Shown: piece by piece, positions 1-11,520 of the stretch
Position numbering within the stretch: the stretch's first letter is position 1
Layout: each line of letters starts with the position of its first letter
From: Tupaia tana
Lineage: Eukaryota; Chordata; Mammalia; Scandentia; Tupaiidae
DNA length: 64,000 nucleotides
Direction: 5' to 3'
NCBI GenBank assembly: GCA_026018925.1
Contig: JAKSZU010000027.1
Location: forward strand, 806,001-870,000
Program-made: the position numbers and the translations under genes
The notes under the pieces: generated by a model
Database searches by the model: none
What the model was told of the DNA's origin: nothing
What the model saw: the letters and a program-made list of their open reading frames with translations, nothing else

Positions 1-3000
1 CAAGCACTTTTCCAATGAGAAATTCTTCTGTCCTTTGGGTAGATGCCAAGAAATGGGATTTCTGGATCATATGGCAGTTCTATTTGTAGATTTTTGAGGA
101 ATCTCCAAATTGTTCTCCACAGTGGTTGGACTAATTTCCATTCCCACCAGCAGTGTAAGAGATTTCCCCGTTCACCACACCCCCGCCAACACTTATCATT
201 TTTTGTTTTTTGAATCTTAGCCATTCTGACTGGGGTTAGGTGGTATCTCATTGTTGTTTTGATCTGCATTTCCCTTAAGATGAGGGATGTTGAGCATTTT
301 TTCATATGCCTTCTGGTTATTCGTATGTCATCTTTAGTGAGTGTTTTTTTCAACTCCTTCTCCCATCTTTTAATAGGGTTCATCATCTTTTTTCCAAACA
401 GCTTCTTTAGTTCCTTATGTATTCTGGCTATCAATCCCTTATCTGATGCAGAGTTTACAAACATATTCTCCCATTCTGAGGGCTGTCGATTCACACTTAT
501 TACTGTGTCTTTTGCCATCCAGAAACTTATAAGTCTGATGTAATCCCACTTGTCTATTTTGGGGATTATTGACTGTGCTTTGGGGGTCTTATGTGAGAAG
601 TCTTTCCCTACCCCAGTGTCTCCCAGAGTTTACCCAGTGTTTTCTAGAAGCAGTTTAATAGTTTGGGGTCTTAGATTTAGATCCTTGATCCACCTTGACT
701 TGATTTTTGTCAAAGGTGAGAGGTAGCGGTTCAGATTCATCTTTTTACAGGTGGTAATCCGGTATTTCCAACACCATTTGCTGAAGAGGTTTTCCTTTTC
801 CCACTGGATTGACTGGTAGCCCTTGTCAATAATCAGTTGACTGAATGGGAGTTTATTCCTGTGGACTCAATTCTGTTCCATTGGTCCACATGTCTGTTCC
901 TGTGCCAATACCATGCTGTTTTGATTACCACAGCTTTGAGTATATTTTTGGGTCAGGGAGTGAGATGCCGCCCACTCCATTCTTCTTTTGTAGAATTGCT
1001 TTGGCAAGGCCGGGTCTTTAATTATTCCAGATGAGTTTTATGATTATCTTTTCTAAATCTGTGGAGAATGTATCTGATACTTTGATTGGCATTGCTTTAA
1101 ATAGGTAGATTAATTTGGGTAGAATTGCCATTTTGGTTATATTAATTCTTCCAATCCAGGAACATGTGATGTCCTTCCACTTTTTTGTGTCATTTCCAAT
1201 TTCTTTTTTTAGCTTCTCATAGTTTTCCTTGTGGAGGTCTTTAATTTCTTTGGTTAGATTGATCCCTAAGTATCTTATACTTTTTGTGGCTATGGTAAAT
1301 GGAACAACGTTTTTCAGTTCTATCTCCGTCTGCCTGTTGTTTGTATATAGAAACACTATAGACTTCTGTATATTAATTTTGTATCCTGCAACATTACTGT
1401 ATTTGTGCATTACTTCCAGAAATTTCTTCATGGAAATCATTGGGTCTTCTATGTACACAATCATATCATCTGCGGATAGAGAGAGTTTCACCTCTTCTTT
1501 TCTTATTTGGATTCCTTTAATTTTTTCCTCCTTTTTGATTGCATTGGTGAGGACTTCCAGTATTATGTTGAAAAGGAGTGAAGAGAGTGGGCATCCTTGT
1601 CTTGTACCCGTTTTTAGTGGGAAAGCTCTAAGCTTTTCTCCATTCAGGATGATATTCGCGATGGGTTTTTCATAGATAGCTTTTATTGTGTTGAGAAATG
1701 ACCCTTTTATACCAATTTTGCTGAGTATCTTCAGCATAAAGTGATGTTGTATCTTATCAAATGCTTTCTCTGCATCAATTGATATGACCATATGTTTTTT
1801 GTCTTTATTCCTGTTAATATGGTGAATTACATTTTTGGTTTTACGTATGTTGAATCAACCTTGCATTCCTGGAATAAAGCCTACCTGATCATGATGTATA
1901 ATCTTTTTCATAAGTTGTTGCATACGGTTTGCTAGTATCTTGTTGAGCATCTTTGAGTCTATATTCATCAGAGATATTGGTCTATAGTTTTCCTTCCTTG
2001 TTCTGTCCTTATCTGTTTTGAGGATAAGGGTGATGGAGGCTTCATAGAATGAATTTGGGAGAGAATCACTCTTTTGGATCTTTAGAAATAAACTTGAGCA
2101 GAATGGGGGTAAACTCTTCTTTGAAAGTTTTCTAGAACTCAGAGGTGAATCCATCCGGGCCAGGACTTTTCTTTGTTGGAAGGCTATTTATTACGGATTC
2201 AATCTCCTGGCTTATTATGGGCCTATTTAGGCTTTCTATATCCTCCTGGCTCAATCTTGGTAGATTATACGTGTCCAGGAATTTGTCCATCTCATCCAGA
2301 TTGTCTTGTTTCTTGGCATATAGTTGTTCATAATATCTTCTAATTATGTTCTGTATTTCTGCTTTGCCTGTTGTTATATTTCCTGCTTCATTGCAGATTT
2401 GATTCACCTGGTTCCTTTCTCTCTTCTTCTTAATAAGTCTCACTAGTGGTGTATCAATTTTGTTTTTTTTTTCAAAGAACCAGCTTTTACTTTCATTTAT
2501 TTTCTGTATAGTTCGCTTATTTTCTATTTCATTTATTTCTGCTCGGATCTTTATGATTTCCTTTCTCCTGGAGTTTTTTGTATCATTTTGCTGTTGCTTC
2601 TCCAATTCTCCGGGGCATGATGTTAAGTGATCCATTTGCCTTCTTTCCATCTTCCTCTTATGAGCACTAATTGCTATAAACTTCCCTCTTATGACTGCTT
2701 TTGCAGTGTCCCAATGATTATGGAAACTCGTGTCCTCATTGTCATTAGCTTCCATGAATCTTTTGATTTCAGACTTTATTTCATCAGTAGTTGTGGAGTC
2801 ATTCAGTAGAAAGTTATTTACTTTCCATGTATATGCGTATTTTTGAGGATTTCTCAAGAAATTAAACTCAAGTTTAATTCCATCATGGTCAAAGAAGATG
2901 TGGGGAATAGTTTCTATGCCTTTGAATCTGTAAAGGCTTGCTTTGTGCCCTATGATGTGGTCAATCTTCGAAAAGGTTCCATGTGGGGGTGAGAAAAAAG

Positions 3001-3581
3001 TGTATCTCATGGTTTTCAGATGAAAAGTTCTATAGATGGCTGTTAAGTCCATTTCATTTATGGTATAATTCAGATTCTTTATCTCTATTTTTTTTTTAGA
3101 TGATCTGTCCCGAGGGGATAGTGCAGTGTTGAGGTCTCCAACAATTAGTGTATTGCAGTCTATCTTCCCTTTTAGATCTAACAGTCTTTCCTTCACATAT
3201 TTGGGTGCTCCTGTGTTGGGCGCATAGATATTTATAAGAGTTTTATCTTCTTGATCTATTGATCCTTTTACTACAATATAGTGCCCTTCTTTGTCTCTTC
3301 AAACAGTTTTTGTTTTAAAGGCTATATTGTCAGAAATTAGTATTGCTACTCCAGTTTTTTTGGTTCCCTGTTGCATGGTAAACCTTTTTTCAACCCTTCA
3401 CTTTCAATCTATGTATGTCTTTTTAAATGAGGTGGGTTTCCTGTAGGCAACAGATAGAGGGTCTCTGTTTTTTTTTAATCCATTTGGCCAGTCCGTGTCT
3501 CTTGATTGGGGAATTTAATTCTTTCACATTCAATGTTATTATCGATGTAACTGGACCTGTCCCGACGTTTAACTTAGCCAT
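1..3581 (-). pseudogene. L1 ORF2 (endonuclease-reverse transcriptase), broken and truncated
   Basis: ORF2p nicks target DNA and reverse-transcribes L1 RNA. I place the start at the ATG at 3581-3579, which is followed by an N-terminus like that of human ORF2p (LNV..LNSPIKRH). Endonuclease landmarks survive: the LNV asparagine, the QETHL glutamate, GDLNT, SKIDHI and an FDHDGIKLE version of the SDH motif. Linker and reverse transcriptase follow: SPGPDGF (about 2155), RPISLMNID (about 1960), [10 protein letters not shown] (about 1760), TRQGCPLS (about 1600) and SADDMIVY (about 1470), where most L1s have FADD. Breaks seen: a stop just after QETHL near 3425; a frameshift near 2130-2150, after PDGF; a stop replacing Trp after PGMQG near 1852; a stop after IWNN at about 1018; more further down. 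The C-terminal 90 or so codons are outside the window. Confidence 0.95.
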
Positions 3582-3625
3582 TGTCACAGCAGCCTTTTAT
3601 TCCTTTGTTTCTGTCTGTTAGCTCT

Positions 3626-4590
3626 TTAGTTTTCCTGGAACAGTACTTTCTTCAGGGTTTCTTGAAGAGCTGGTCTGGTGCTGGCAAATTCTTTCAGGTC
3701 TTGTTTGTCTGAGAAGATTTTAATCTTTTTTTCCCATATAAAGGATAATCTTGCAGGATACAATAATCTTGGTTGAAATTGTTTCTCTCTTAGCACTTTC
3801 AATACATCTTCCCATTCTTTCCTTTCTTGCATTGTTTCCGTTGAGAGGTCCGGTGTTAGCCTGATGGGATGATCTTTGTACGTCACTTCTCCTTTCTCTC
3901 TTCCCAGTTTTAGTATCATGTCTTTATCTGTGGTCTTGGATAGTCTGGCTACAATGTGCCTTGGGGAAGATCTTCTGGGGTTGATTCTAAATGGGGTCCT
4001 TTGTATTTTTTGGGTCTTGATGCTTGAGTGCCTCTCTAGACTCAGGAAATTTTCTTCCAGGATTTCATGGATTAGATTTTCCATGCCGTAATTAGTTTCT
4101 TCACCTTCTGGGATGCCAATTATTCTGATACTTGAGCGTCTTATGGAATCTAGTATTTCTCGTATATTACCCTCGTGTTTTTTGTTATTTTCTCTATCTT
4201 TTTGGTGGCTCTTTTTAGGTCAGAGGTTTTATCTTCTACATCAGAGATTTGCTCTTCAGCATGGTCTAATCGACTTTTAATACTTTCAAGGGAGTTTTTT
4301 ATTTCCTCTATTCCAGACTTTATCTCTAATAGCTCCATCTGGTTCTTTCTCAGAGTGTCCATTTCTTCTTTCACATCTTGGAATGACTTCCTCATCTCCT
4401 GTAGTTCGTTGTCTCTTTTCTGTTCCAATTCGAAGAATTTGTTCACTGTAAATGTTCGAAATTCTTTGTCTGACATCTTGGTAACATCGTCCATTAGCCC
4501 TGAAGATGGAGGGGAGTTATTCTGTACCTTTGATGGAGATATATTTTCTTGTTTATTCATACTGGAGGCTCTTCTTCTACTTCTAGCCAT
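3626..4590 (-). pseudogene. L1 ORF1 (RNA-binding chaperone), one frameshift
   Basis: ORF1p is the trimeric RNA-binding protein of the L1 particle. The first frame (4590-4150) starts MARSRRRAS and carries a low-complexity N-terminus, then a heptad-rich coiled coil from about residue 45 to 135 (FFELEQKRDNELQEM, IKSRLDHAEEQISDVE). The second frame (from about 4165 to 3626) carries the RRM-like and C-terminal domains: RIIGIPEGEE, IQRTPFRINPRRSSPRHI, REKGEVTYKDHPIRLTPDLS and RPALQETLKKVL, all matching known L1 ORF1p. The two frames meet at about 4160-4175, where one shift separates them. Total length, about 320 codons, is normal for the family. The next gene on this strand, ORF2, begins 44 bp downstream. 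Confidence 0.94.
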
Positions 4591-5161
4591 TTGGAAGATG
4601 TACTATTTTTAAGTACTTGTCAGGCGAATGTTTCCCTGGGTAGGAGTGTCTTTTCCTTGATCCAGTAACAATATTAAATATGTCAAAATTTATTTCTGCT
4701 TAATAAGACATCTTTAGGAGGACTCTTCTGTCAGTGGTATTACTATTTTTTAGTATGGCAGTTACTTTAATTGTCATATTTAAAACACTAGATGTCAAGT
4801 CACAGTAAAGTTCCAGAACAGGCAGTACTAAAATAGTTCCAAAAAACTTAAACTACATTCACTTGCAGTTTGCTGTTTCAAAGATGTATCAAGACAAAAG
4901 GAAGCACTGCCACAATAGAATTCTTTGACATCATGATCAGACACTTCTCAAGCTGTTTTCTGTAAGTCTCCTACCTACTTGTCTTTACTCCCCAGAAAGA
5001 GGTTCTGGAACATGCCGAGTACTGAATTTGTATCTCCATCTGTAGGTTCTGTTGTATGGTCTTTATCTTGCCTGAATTGTCCATCCTGTCCGAATTATTT
5101 TTCTGTTCGTTGTTTTCAGCCAGTATTTCTAAAAGCTTACTTTCTCAAGCTGCTTTAATTG
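4591..5161 (-). other. Probable L1 5' UTR
   Basis: This lies directly upstream of the ORF1 start on the minus strand and has no relation to the satellite array to its right. In a complete L1 this position holds the 5' UTR with the internal promoter. It is A-rich on the minus strand and has no CpG-rich promoter block that I can see. The assignment rests on position only. The outer limit is set by the CT-rich start of a SINE fragment at 5162. Confidence 0.5.
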
Positions 5162-5345
5162 TAATCTCTCTCTCTCTCTCTCTTTCTCTTTGAGAGAGAT
5201 TTTTTACTTAGGTGCACCTGCTCACGCTGGAAAGATAGCCAGAAAGCACCCCCTGGGTGGATGGCCATGTTACAATCCCTACCTCTCATCCTCTACCAAT
5301 TCTACCCTATCCTCCCACACTGTCTCTGGTATCTAGGGTTGTTTT
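5162..5345 (-). mobile_element. Old SINE fragment (tRNA-derived family of this genome)
   Basis: A CT-rich run (about 5164-5190) and a GAGAGAGATTTTTT stretch are followed by text that aligns with the body of the better preserved SINEs at 49641 and 50084: GCTCACGCTGG for GCTCGCCAGAC, CACCCCCTGGG for CACCCCCCAGG, then GATGGCCATG and CAATCCCT. The tRNA-like head, expected on the right, is missing or unrecognisable. The divergence marks it as an older insertion than the copies inside the array. Confidence 0.7.
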
Positions 5346-5459
5346 CCATGCCTTTTTGGGGGGTCATTTTATTGATTCACTGAAGATTTTAAATAATTAA
5401 AAAAACTTTCAATAGTAAGAACAGCTGATATATACATATCTATAAACACAAGTCTGACT
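5346..5459. other. Unassigned sequence between SINE fragment and array edge
   Basis: AT-rich sequence without a match to the module, monomer, SINE or L1 text elsewhere in the window. Recognisable array homology starts at TCTGATCCTGAGG (5460), so this interval is either flanking genomic DNA or part of another insertion at the boundary. Confidence 0.6.
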
Positions 5460-5927
5460 TCTGATCCTGAGGTAAACCTGGGGAGAGCTAGTGTGTATGA
5501 CCCAGTCTAGGACAGCACCATACTACAGGTAATTTAGTGATGCAGGTAGGTTAAAGAAGTCTGGCATCGACCGAATGGCTCTTGGAGATCCACCTAGGCA
5601 GGGACCTGCGATGTACACCCTGTTTAAGGCTGTCATGATGTCTGGTTTTGTCAGTTGTAGAAGTCTGGCAAAGGTCCTAGTATTAGCTAGAGGATTCTGG
5701 GTCCAAAGCTGTTCCTAAGGGAAGCTGGAGTGCAGGCTCTATTCAAAGCCAGCATGATATTCCACCTACATATGTGGTGGACATCAGGGTCAAGTAAGCT
5801 GGTGTGGGCTGGAAGAGCTCAAGTATTGAGGTATACCTGGGGGACATGCAGTGCTTTGTGCAGTTACGTCTGGCTCTGCATTCTAGCTTCATCAGGAGCA
5901 GCGTTGGATGAATGGGGATAGGAATGC
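5460..5927. repeat. 119-bp monomer block, about 4 monomers
   Basis: First block of alpha1. The monomer consensus runs roughly GGTCCTGAGGAGGACCTGG, then GGGGTGCATGCCCTGGTCAA, then GGCATGACACCCTGGCTCTG, then GTGGCATTGG and GGCTGGAAGGCTCT. This block begins mid-monomer at the array edge. Confidence 0.8.
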
Positions 5928-6263
5928 GTGCTCTAGTACTAAAAACACAATGATACTAAGAATTTTTTCAGTCAGAAAATCCATAAGTGGATAATCAGTC
6001 CTGAACTCGTTCAGCACCATGTAATCACCATGAGTATTGCTTGATTTTGTTTAGCTGTATTTTAAATCCATCTTCTTAGATAGAGTCCTGGAGACCCTTA
6101 TTAGTCCAGTGATGTGAGTTTTTTTTTTTTTTTAATTACCTCAGAGGACATACATTGTACACCTATCATAGTTCTTTGTAGGTCTGAAGAGTTGATCTGG
6201 TTATACACAAATCCTGACAACTGGACCCTGAGGTCAGTTGATCCCACAAGACACCCAGGTGTG

Positions 6264-6319
<56 letters not shown>

Positions 6320-6796
6320 GCTTTGTTAGTATGACTGTGTTTTGTGCTACCTTCCATGATCTGTATGGGGATCTAGGCCACATCTAACCCGTCACACTGT
6401 TTTGCACTGCCCCAAAAGCCAGCAGAGAGAGCTTTGGGTCACGGCCTTTCCTGCCCTGCATCTGAGAATAGCAGTGTGTGTGGACCCCCTTACAACTTGT
6501 GAAAACTTGCACTGATAATTTTTCCCAGAAGGCACCTCAGTGAACACATCTTCTCCCAGGGAGCATTGCTGGGCATCGGGTGGCTGGCCCCATCTAGGGC
6601 AGTACGCATATGTGCCCCAACCTAGTGTGGAATGCTGTAGGTCATAGGTAATGATTGTAATTGATTTATGCAGATATGGTTAGGACTAGAGGTACGGTTA
6701 TGGTTAGAGATGTTTGAAGTTTGGTGATTCGGTTAGAAGTTACTGGTTAGATTTTAGTGTTTTGTGGTTAGAGGATGAGGCTCATAGTCTGCTTTT
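5928..6796. repeat. 0.85-kb module M1 (alpha1), with 53-T run
   Basis: Order within a full module: ACACAATGATACT and TCCATAAGTGGATAATCAGT start, GAATCCATCTTC, GTCCAGTGATGTGA, ATCATAGTTC, a T-rich site, a CTCF-like GCCAGCAGAGAGAGC (6418), GACAGCAGTGTG-like text, AACTTGTGAAAA, then the G/T-rich tail. Here the T-rich site has grown to 53 uninterrupted T (6266-6318). Confidence 0.85.
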
Positions 6797-8831
6797 GAGG
6801 TGATCTTGGTGTGACCTGGAGTGCCTGCCTCAGTGCCAGCTTGACACGAAGTTTTTGTTAAGTTGAAGGTTGAGTTAAAGTGGGTCAGGGTGTGCTAGAA
6901 GGCTGTTGGTCATGAGGTGGACCTGAGCAGAGTTTGGGTACATGACCTGGATAAGGTCACTGAGACACAACAATTTCCTCAACAGCGTAGGCTTAAGCAG
7001 TTTAGTGTGTGCTGGAAGCCTTGGGATTTATAGGTATAATTAGGGGTAGCTGGTGTTCTCACCCCAGTTAAGAATGGCATGCTACTCTGGCTGTGTTGGT
7101 GGCACTGGTCTGGGAATGGTAGCTGGATGGTGACTGGAGGGCTTTAGGTCATGAGGAGGACCTGGAAAAATCCATTTGTGTCTTGTTCAATCCCAGCATG
7201 ACACCCAGGCTTCATCAATGTTGGTTGGTTTGAGGCATCCGTGTGGTTGCTAGAAGGCTTCAGATCTAGAGGAGGATTTAGTGTAGGTAGGATAAAATAA
7301 TTGGTTAAGACCTGTGTAACACCCTGGCTCTCTTAATGGCATTGGTTGGGGTCAGGCAGCCTGGTAGTAGCTGGATGCTCCGGGAAAAGAGGAGGATTTG
7401 GGGGAGCTGAGGCTTGTACCGTATTCAAGAGCAGTGTAAAACCCTTGATCTGTTGGCTGTCTTGGTGAGGGTGAGGTGGGCCCATCATTGGCTGAAGGGC
7501 TCTGGTTCCTGAGAAGGACCTTGGAGGAACTAGGGTGAATACCTTGGTCAGTAGAGGCATGACACCCATGTGATGTTGATGGCTTTGGAAAGGGTGAAAT
7601 TACCTCATGGTGGCTGTAAGGCTCAGGGTCCTGAAAATGTTTGGGGGATCTAGAGTGCATGCCTCGGTCAAGACTGGCACAGTACCTCTGCTCCATCTAG
7701 AACATTGGTTTAACTTTGTCTGGGTTGGCTGGAAGGTTCCAGGTCTTGGGAAGTGCCTTGGGTGAGCCAGGGCATGCCCCAGGCAATATCAGTGTGACAC
7801 TCCAGCTTTGTCGATGGCTTTGGTTGAGGTGAGGCTGCCTTGTGGTGACTGGATTGCTGGAGATGGAATGTAAGTGCAGCAATTGGGTTATGAAGGTAAG
7901 ATTGTGTTAGTGTTAAGATTATGCTCATGGTCTAGGAGTTAGAAAATGTGGATGCTGTTCAGTTTACGGTTGGGGTTGAGATCCAGGTCAGGATCAGGGT
8001 CAGCGTTTTCAGAAGGACCTGGGTGGAAATAGGGGCCATGCCCTGATCAAACCATTGTGACAAGCTGGTTCTGTTGGTGGCATTGGTTGGGACTAGGTGG
8101 TTTGAAGGGTTTGGTTCCTGGGGGTACTGGAGGCAGGTGGTGTTATTTCCTAGGTCAACAGTGGCATGATCTCCTCGCTTTGTCAATGGCAGTGGTTAGG
8201 GTGAGGGGACGTTAGTGGCTGGAAGAGGATCTGGCCCCAGGGAGGATCTGGGGAAAGCCGGTGTGTGCTCTCGACAGCACTAGCGCAACATCCCAGCCAC
8301 ATTGGCAGCATTGTTTAGGCAAGGAGGCCTAACTCCAGATTGCATAGAAAACTTGATGAGGCAGGAGTGCATGCCCTGGTCAAGACTGGTGTGGCACCCC
8401 ATTTTCTCAGTGCTCTTTGTCAGGTTGAGACAGTGTCTTGAAGGCACTGTATCCTGGGTAGCATCTGGGGGCAGGTGGGGTCCGTGTCCCCGTCAAGACC
8501 AGCTCAACACCGTGGCTTTGTTGCAGGTATTGGTTATATTGAGACAATCTGGTCGGAGTTGGAATATTCTGGGTTCTGGTGGGGACGTAGACTGAGACAA
8601 GTTTGCATTCCCTAGAGATGACTGGCATAACACTGCAGTTCAATTGGTGGTGTTGGTTGGGTCAAAGTAGCCCTGTGGTGGCTGGAAGGTACCATGTCCT
8701 GGTGAGGACTGGGGTGAACCAAGGTGTATGCCCTAGGCGAGACTGGTGTGAAATTCCAGCTCTGTTGGTAGTGTTGGTGAGTGTGAGGTAACCCATAGTG
8801 GCTGGAAGTCTTTGGGTTTTGGGAAGGACTT

Positions 8832-8871
<40 letters not shown>

Positions 8872-9187
8872 TGTGTGTGTTGGGGGCCTGGTATACACTT
8901 CCTGGTCAAGGTCAGTGTGGTGCTCTAACTTCATTGGCAGTATTTTTTATGGTGAGGTGGCCTGCCAGTGACTGGAAGGCTTTGTGTCCTGGGGAGAACC
9001 TGGTGGTATCCAGGGCTCATGCCCTCGCAAGGCCAGTGCAGCACTCTGGCATCATTTCTGACAGAGGTCAGTTTGAAGCTGTCTAGCATGAATTGGAATG
9101 CTCTGGGTCCTAAGGAGGACTGTGAGGAAACTCATATATGCACCTATCAAGGCCCGGCTTGCACTCTAGCTCCGTTGGTGGCTGTAC
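6797..9187. repeat. 119-bp monomer block, about 20 monomers
   Basis: Longest block type. Around 7860-7990 the monomer rhythm is broken by a G/T-rich insert resembling a short piece of module tail (GTTAGTGTTAAGATTATG), also present at 34430 and 51520. A GT dinucleotide tract lies at 8833-8880. Confidence 0.82.
8833..8880. repeat. (GT)n microsatellite inside a monomer
   Basis: About 24 GT units with one C interruption inside a monomer. The matching monomer in beta2 carries a similar tract (52462-52514); the one in alpha2 (about 35380) has none. Confidence 0.95.
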
Positions 9188-9640
9188 CAGTGGCTTAGAA
9201 AGGAGTGCCTTAGAAATGACAACACTGTTAGTGAACAATGAAATTTTCAGTCACATTCACTCATTTGATAATGACTTATGAATCCTTTTCTATCCTGTGT
9301 CATCATTGCCACTGTTGACTGACCTTGCTTATTCGTGTTCTGAATCCATCTTCTCAGCTAGAGTCTTGGTGACCCTTTCTTAGTTCAGTAACGTGCCTTT
9401 TCAGTTATGTCCAAAAGATTTCAGATACCACACCAAGAACACCTATCATAGTTTTCCTTTACGTTTCAAGAGTTGATCTGGTCATAAATTATGAGGTGGA
9501 CTGATCATTTCCTGTAGCCAGGAGGGTGTTTTTAGGTCTGTAAATTTGATATTGTCCTGCAAAAATTCCTGTGGCCAGAAGGCAGAGTTCAGCCTCAGAG
9601 AATCACATACCATGTCCTGCAGTGATCATGAGAGCTGGGG
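9188..9640. repeat. Half module M2 (alpha1)
   Basis: Has the front part of the module (ATGACTTATGAATCC, TCTCAGCTAGAGTC, AAGAACACCTATCATAG) and one CTCF-like site (GTGGCCAGAAGGCAGAG, about 9570), then passes straight into monomers at ATGAGAGCTGGGGTA. The back part with the G/T-rich tail is absent, as in M13 and M20, so the truncation is ancestral. Confidence 0.8.
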
Positions 9641-11520
9641 TATACACCACAGTCAAGTTCAGTATGATGTCTTGGCTCTGTTGTTGGTGATGGTAAGGTC
9701 AAAGTGGCCCAGTGTCTGCTGGAAAATTGTGAGTCATGAGGCAGACTTGGGTGGAGCTGGGTTGCACAGTTAGATCACAGCTGGTGCAATATGCTGACTT
9801 CTTCAACAGTGGAAGTTGGGTAGAAGCTGCCTGATAAAGACTGGAAGATTCCAGAGCCTAAGACGGACCTGGGGTGCTGGGAGCCGTGCCCCAGCCGGGG
9901 TGTGTGCACAGGAAGGCGATGTGGTTGAACAGGAATTAGACTAAGACCTCATCCCCTTTAGCATGTTCTCAGCCGACTACAGCCAGAGTAGACTCAGGAC
10001 TGCAGCCCTGATGGCCAGAAGTCATGCGTATTTATTATAGAAGGAGTTTTACAGGGGAAGGATGGGCGAGGAAAAATAAATGAAAGATTTTACTCTAAAA
10101 GATTAAGGCATTTAATGTTTAGGAACAATAATCATAGAACATGACATCTGTTTTGTTTAGGTATAAACAGTCATAATTTATAGAACGAGGAAGTCCATTT
10201 TTGGGGTGCATTTTCTCGTTTGATCTTGATTACCAGGTAGGGTCTTTGGATGAGAGGGCTCTCAGGAATCTTAATAACTTCAGTCAGACCAGCTTGATTA
10301 CGTTAGTCCCAGATTGGCCTGAGAATTTGAGCCTTGGGTCAGCTTTTGAGAACTTCAGCTTCAGGCTAGGGTGGCAGCAATTACAAGAGCCTAGAAATAA
10401 ATCCTGTCTGGTTTAGTAAAGACAAGGTTAGTATATACTAAAGTGAAATACCTATGTTATCTCTGGTTTAGTCTACAGTTAAGAGGGTGAGTCTACATAG
10501 GAAAGGAATGTGGTCTTGTAAGTAGTTAAATGACTTAAAGGTTACTGTGTACTTGAGACCCTCTATATGCTGCTATATACAATGACTGTGGCTTGGCGAA
10601 TGGCAATCTTCCCTTGTCCTGAGAGTAAGGGTGGCTTATGGTCTTTGGAGTAACAGCACCTTGTAGATGAGTCCCTGAGCCCCTCCAGGCTACTGAGATC
10701 TTTTCCCCAATTAGGAGCTTTAACTTAATCCTTTCTAATGCTTATCTATGTAATCTCCAGTAGGAGAAGTGAATGTAGCATTCTTTATTGAAATTTTCCA
10801 GTAGGGTGGGGTGATTCTAATGGGAGTAACTCCTGTTCTCAGCCACCACCCTATGCAGCTGCCACCTTAGTGGATCCACATTCTTTCAGGATTATTGAAA
10901 AAGTTATAGTAAGGCTGGGGGTACCTTTATGGGGTACCGGGGTACAGCAATAAGGCCCATGGCAGAGAAATTGAGTGCCGGAAAGTACAGCGACACAATA
11001 CATGAGGTCCAGAACTCATAAAACTGTTGACCTTCCAAACAGTTCTCCTCAGCCGAGTCCTTGCTCTAGCCACATGGGGCAGTTCTTTCATACTCATCTT
11101 GTGTTAACTGCATAGTCCCAGCACTGGGGAGAACTAGTATGCGTGCCTGGATTAAGATCAGCACCACACTTCTGATCTTTTGGGGATGGAGGTAGTGTTA
11201 AAGCATCCTGGCATGGGCTGGATGGCTATTGGTCATGAAGCATACCGTAGGGGAACTGTAATGTGCACCATGGTCAGTGTCATTTGGATTGAAGTGCCCA
11301 GTATGAGGTGGAAAATTTTTGGTCAAAAAGTGGGCCTAAGGGAAACCAGAGTGCAGGCATTTAAAGCCATCATGACATCCCAGCTATGTCCGTTTTGGAG
11401 GTTATGGTGAAGCAACCTGGTATGGGTTGGAAACCTTCAATTCCAGAGGCATACCTGGGAGGAGTTACGGTTCTTGTTCCACTCGAGGTTGGCTCTATAT
11501 TCTGGTTACTGTGGCATCAG
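9641..11520. repeat. 119-bp monomer block, about 5 monomers, split by solo LTR
   Basis: About 625 bp of monomers once the LTR at 9875-11123 is set aside, equal to the blocks at 36141-36765 and 53251-53870. Confidence 0.82.
9875..11123. mobile_element. Solo LTR, class II (ERVK/IAP-like) endogenous retrovirus
   Basis: A 1,249-bp insertion bounded by TGCTGGGA and TCCCAGCA and flanked by the direct repeat CTGGGG on both sides (9869-9874 and 11124-11129). The matching sites in alpha2 (about 36376) and beta2 (about 53484) are uninterrupted and hold one CTGGGG-like target. The TG..CA ends with 6-bp target duplication, and the TGYTGGGAGCC start, fit class II LTRs. No internal retroviral genes are present, so this is a fossil left by LTR-LTR recombination. 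Exact 6-bp duplications and presence in only one of the large copies suggest a fairly recent insertion. Orientation is uncertain, because candidate poly-A signals occur on both strands. Confidence 0.85.

Larger units (their letters stand above)
1..5161 (-). mobile_element. L1 (LINE-1) retrotransposon, cut by window edge
   Basis: A minus-strand L1 reads right to left: 5' UTR (about 5161-4591), ORF1 (4590-3626), a 44-bp spacer and ORF2 (3581 down to 1). The leftmost 180 bp still encode the ORF2 C-terminal region, including a motif equal to human ORF2p LGIYPKD near residue 1180, so about 90 codons, the 3' UTR and the poly-A tail lie outside the window. The element is long and structurally complete up to the edge, but both reading frames are broken, so this copy is dead though not ancient. 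It abuts, through a SINE fragment and about 110 bp of other sequence, the left edge of the large tandem array. The right limit at 5161 is an estimate, because L1 5' UTRs are poorly conserved. Confidence 0.93.

Noticed and set aside
1229-1675. Plus-strand frames across the L1 (259-543, 837-1034, 1229-1675, 4175-4612)
   Set aside because: Antisense shadows of ORF1 and ORF2.
6166-6357. Frames encoding poly-Phe or poly-Lys
   Set aside because: Translation of the T-run at 6266-6318.
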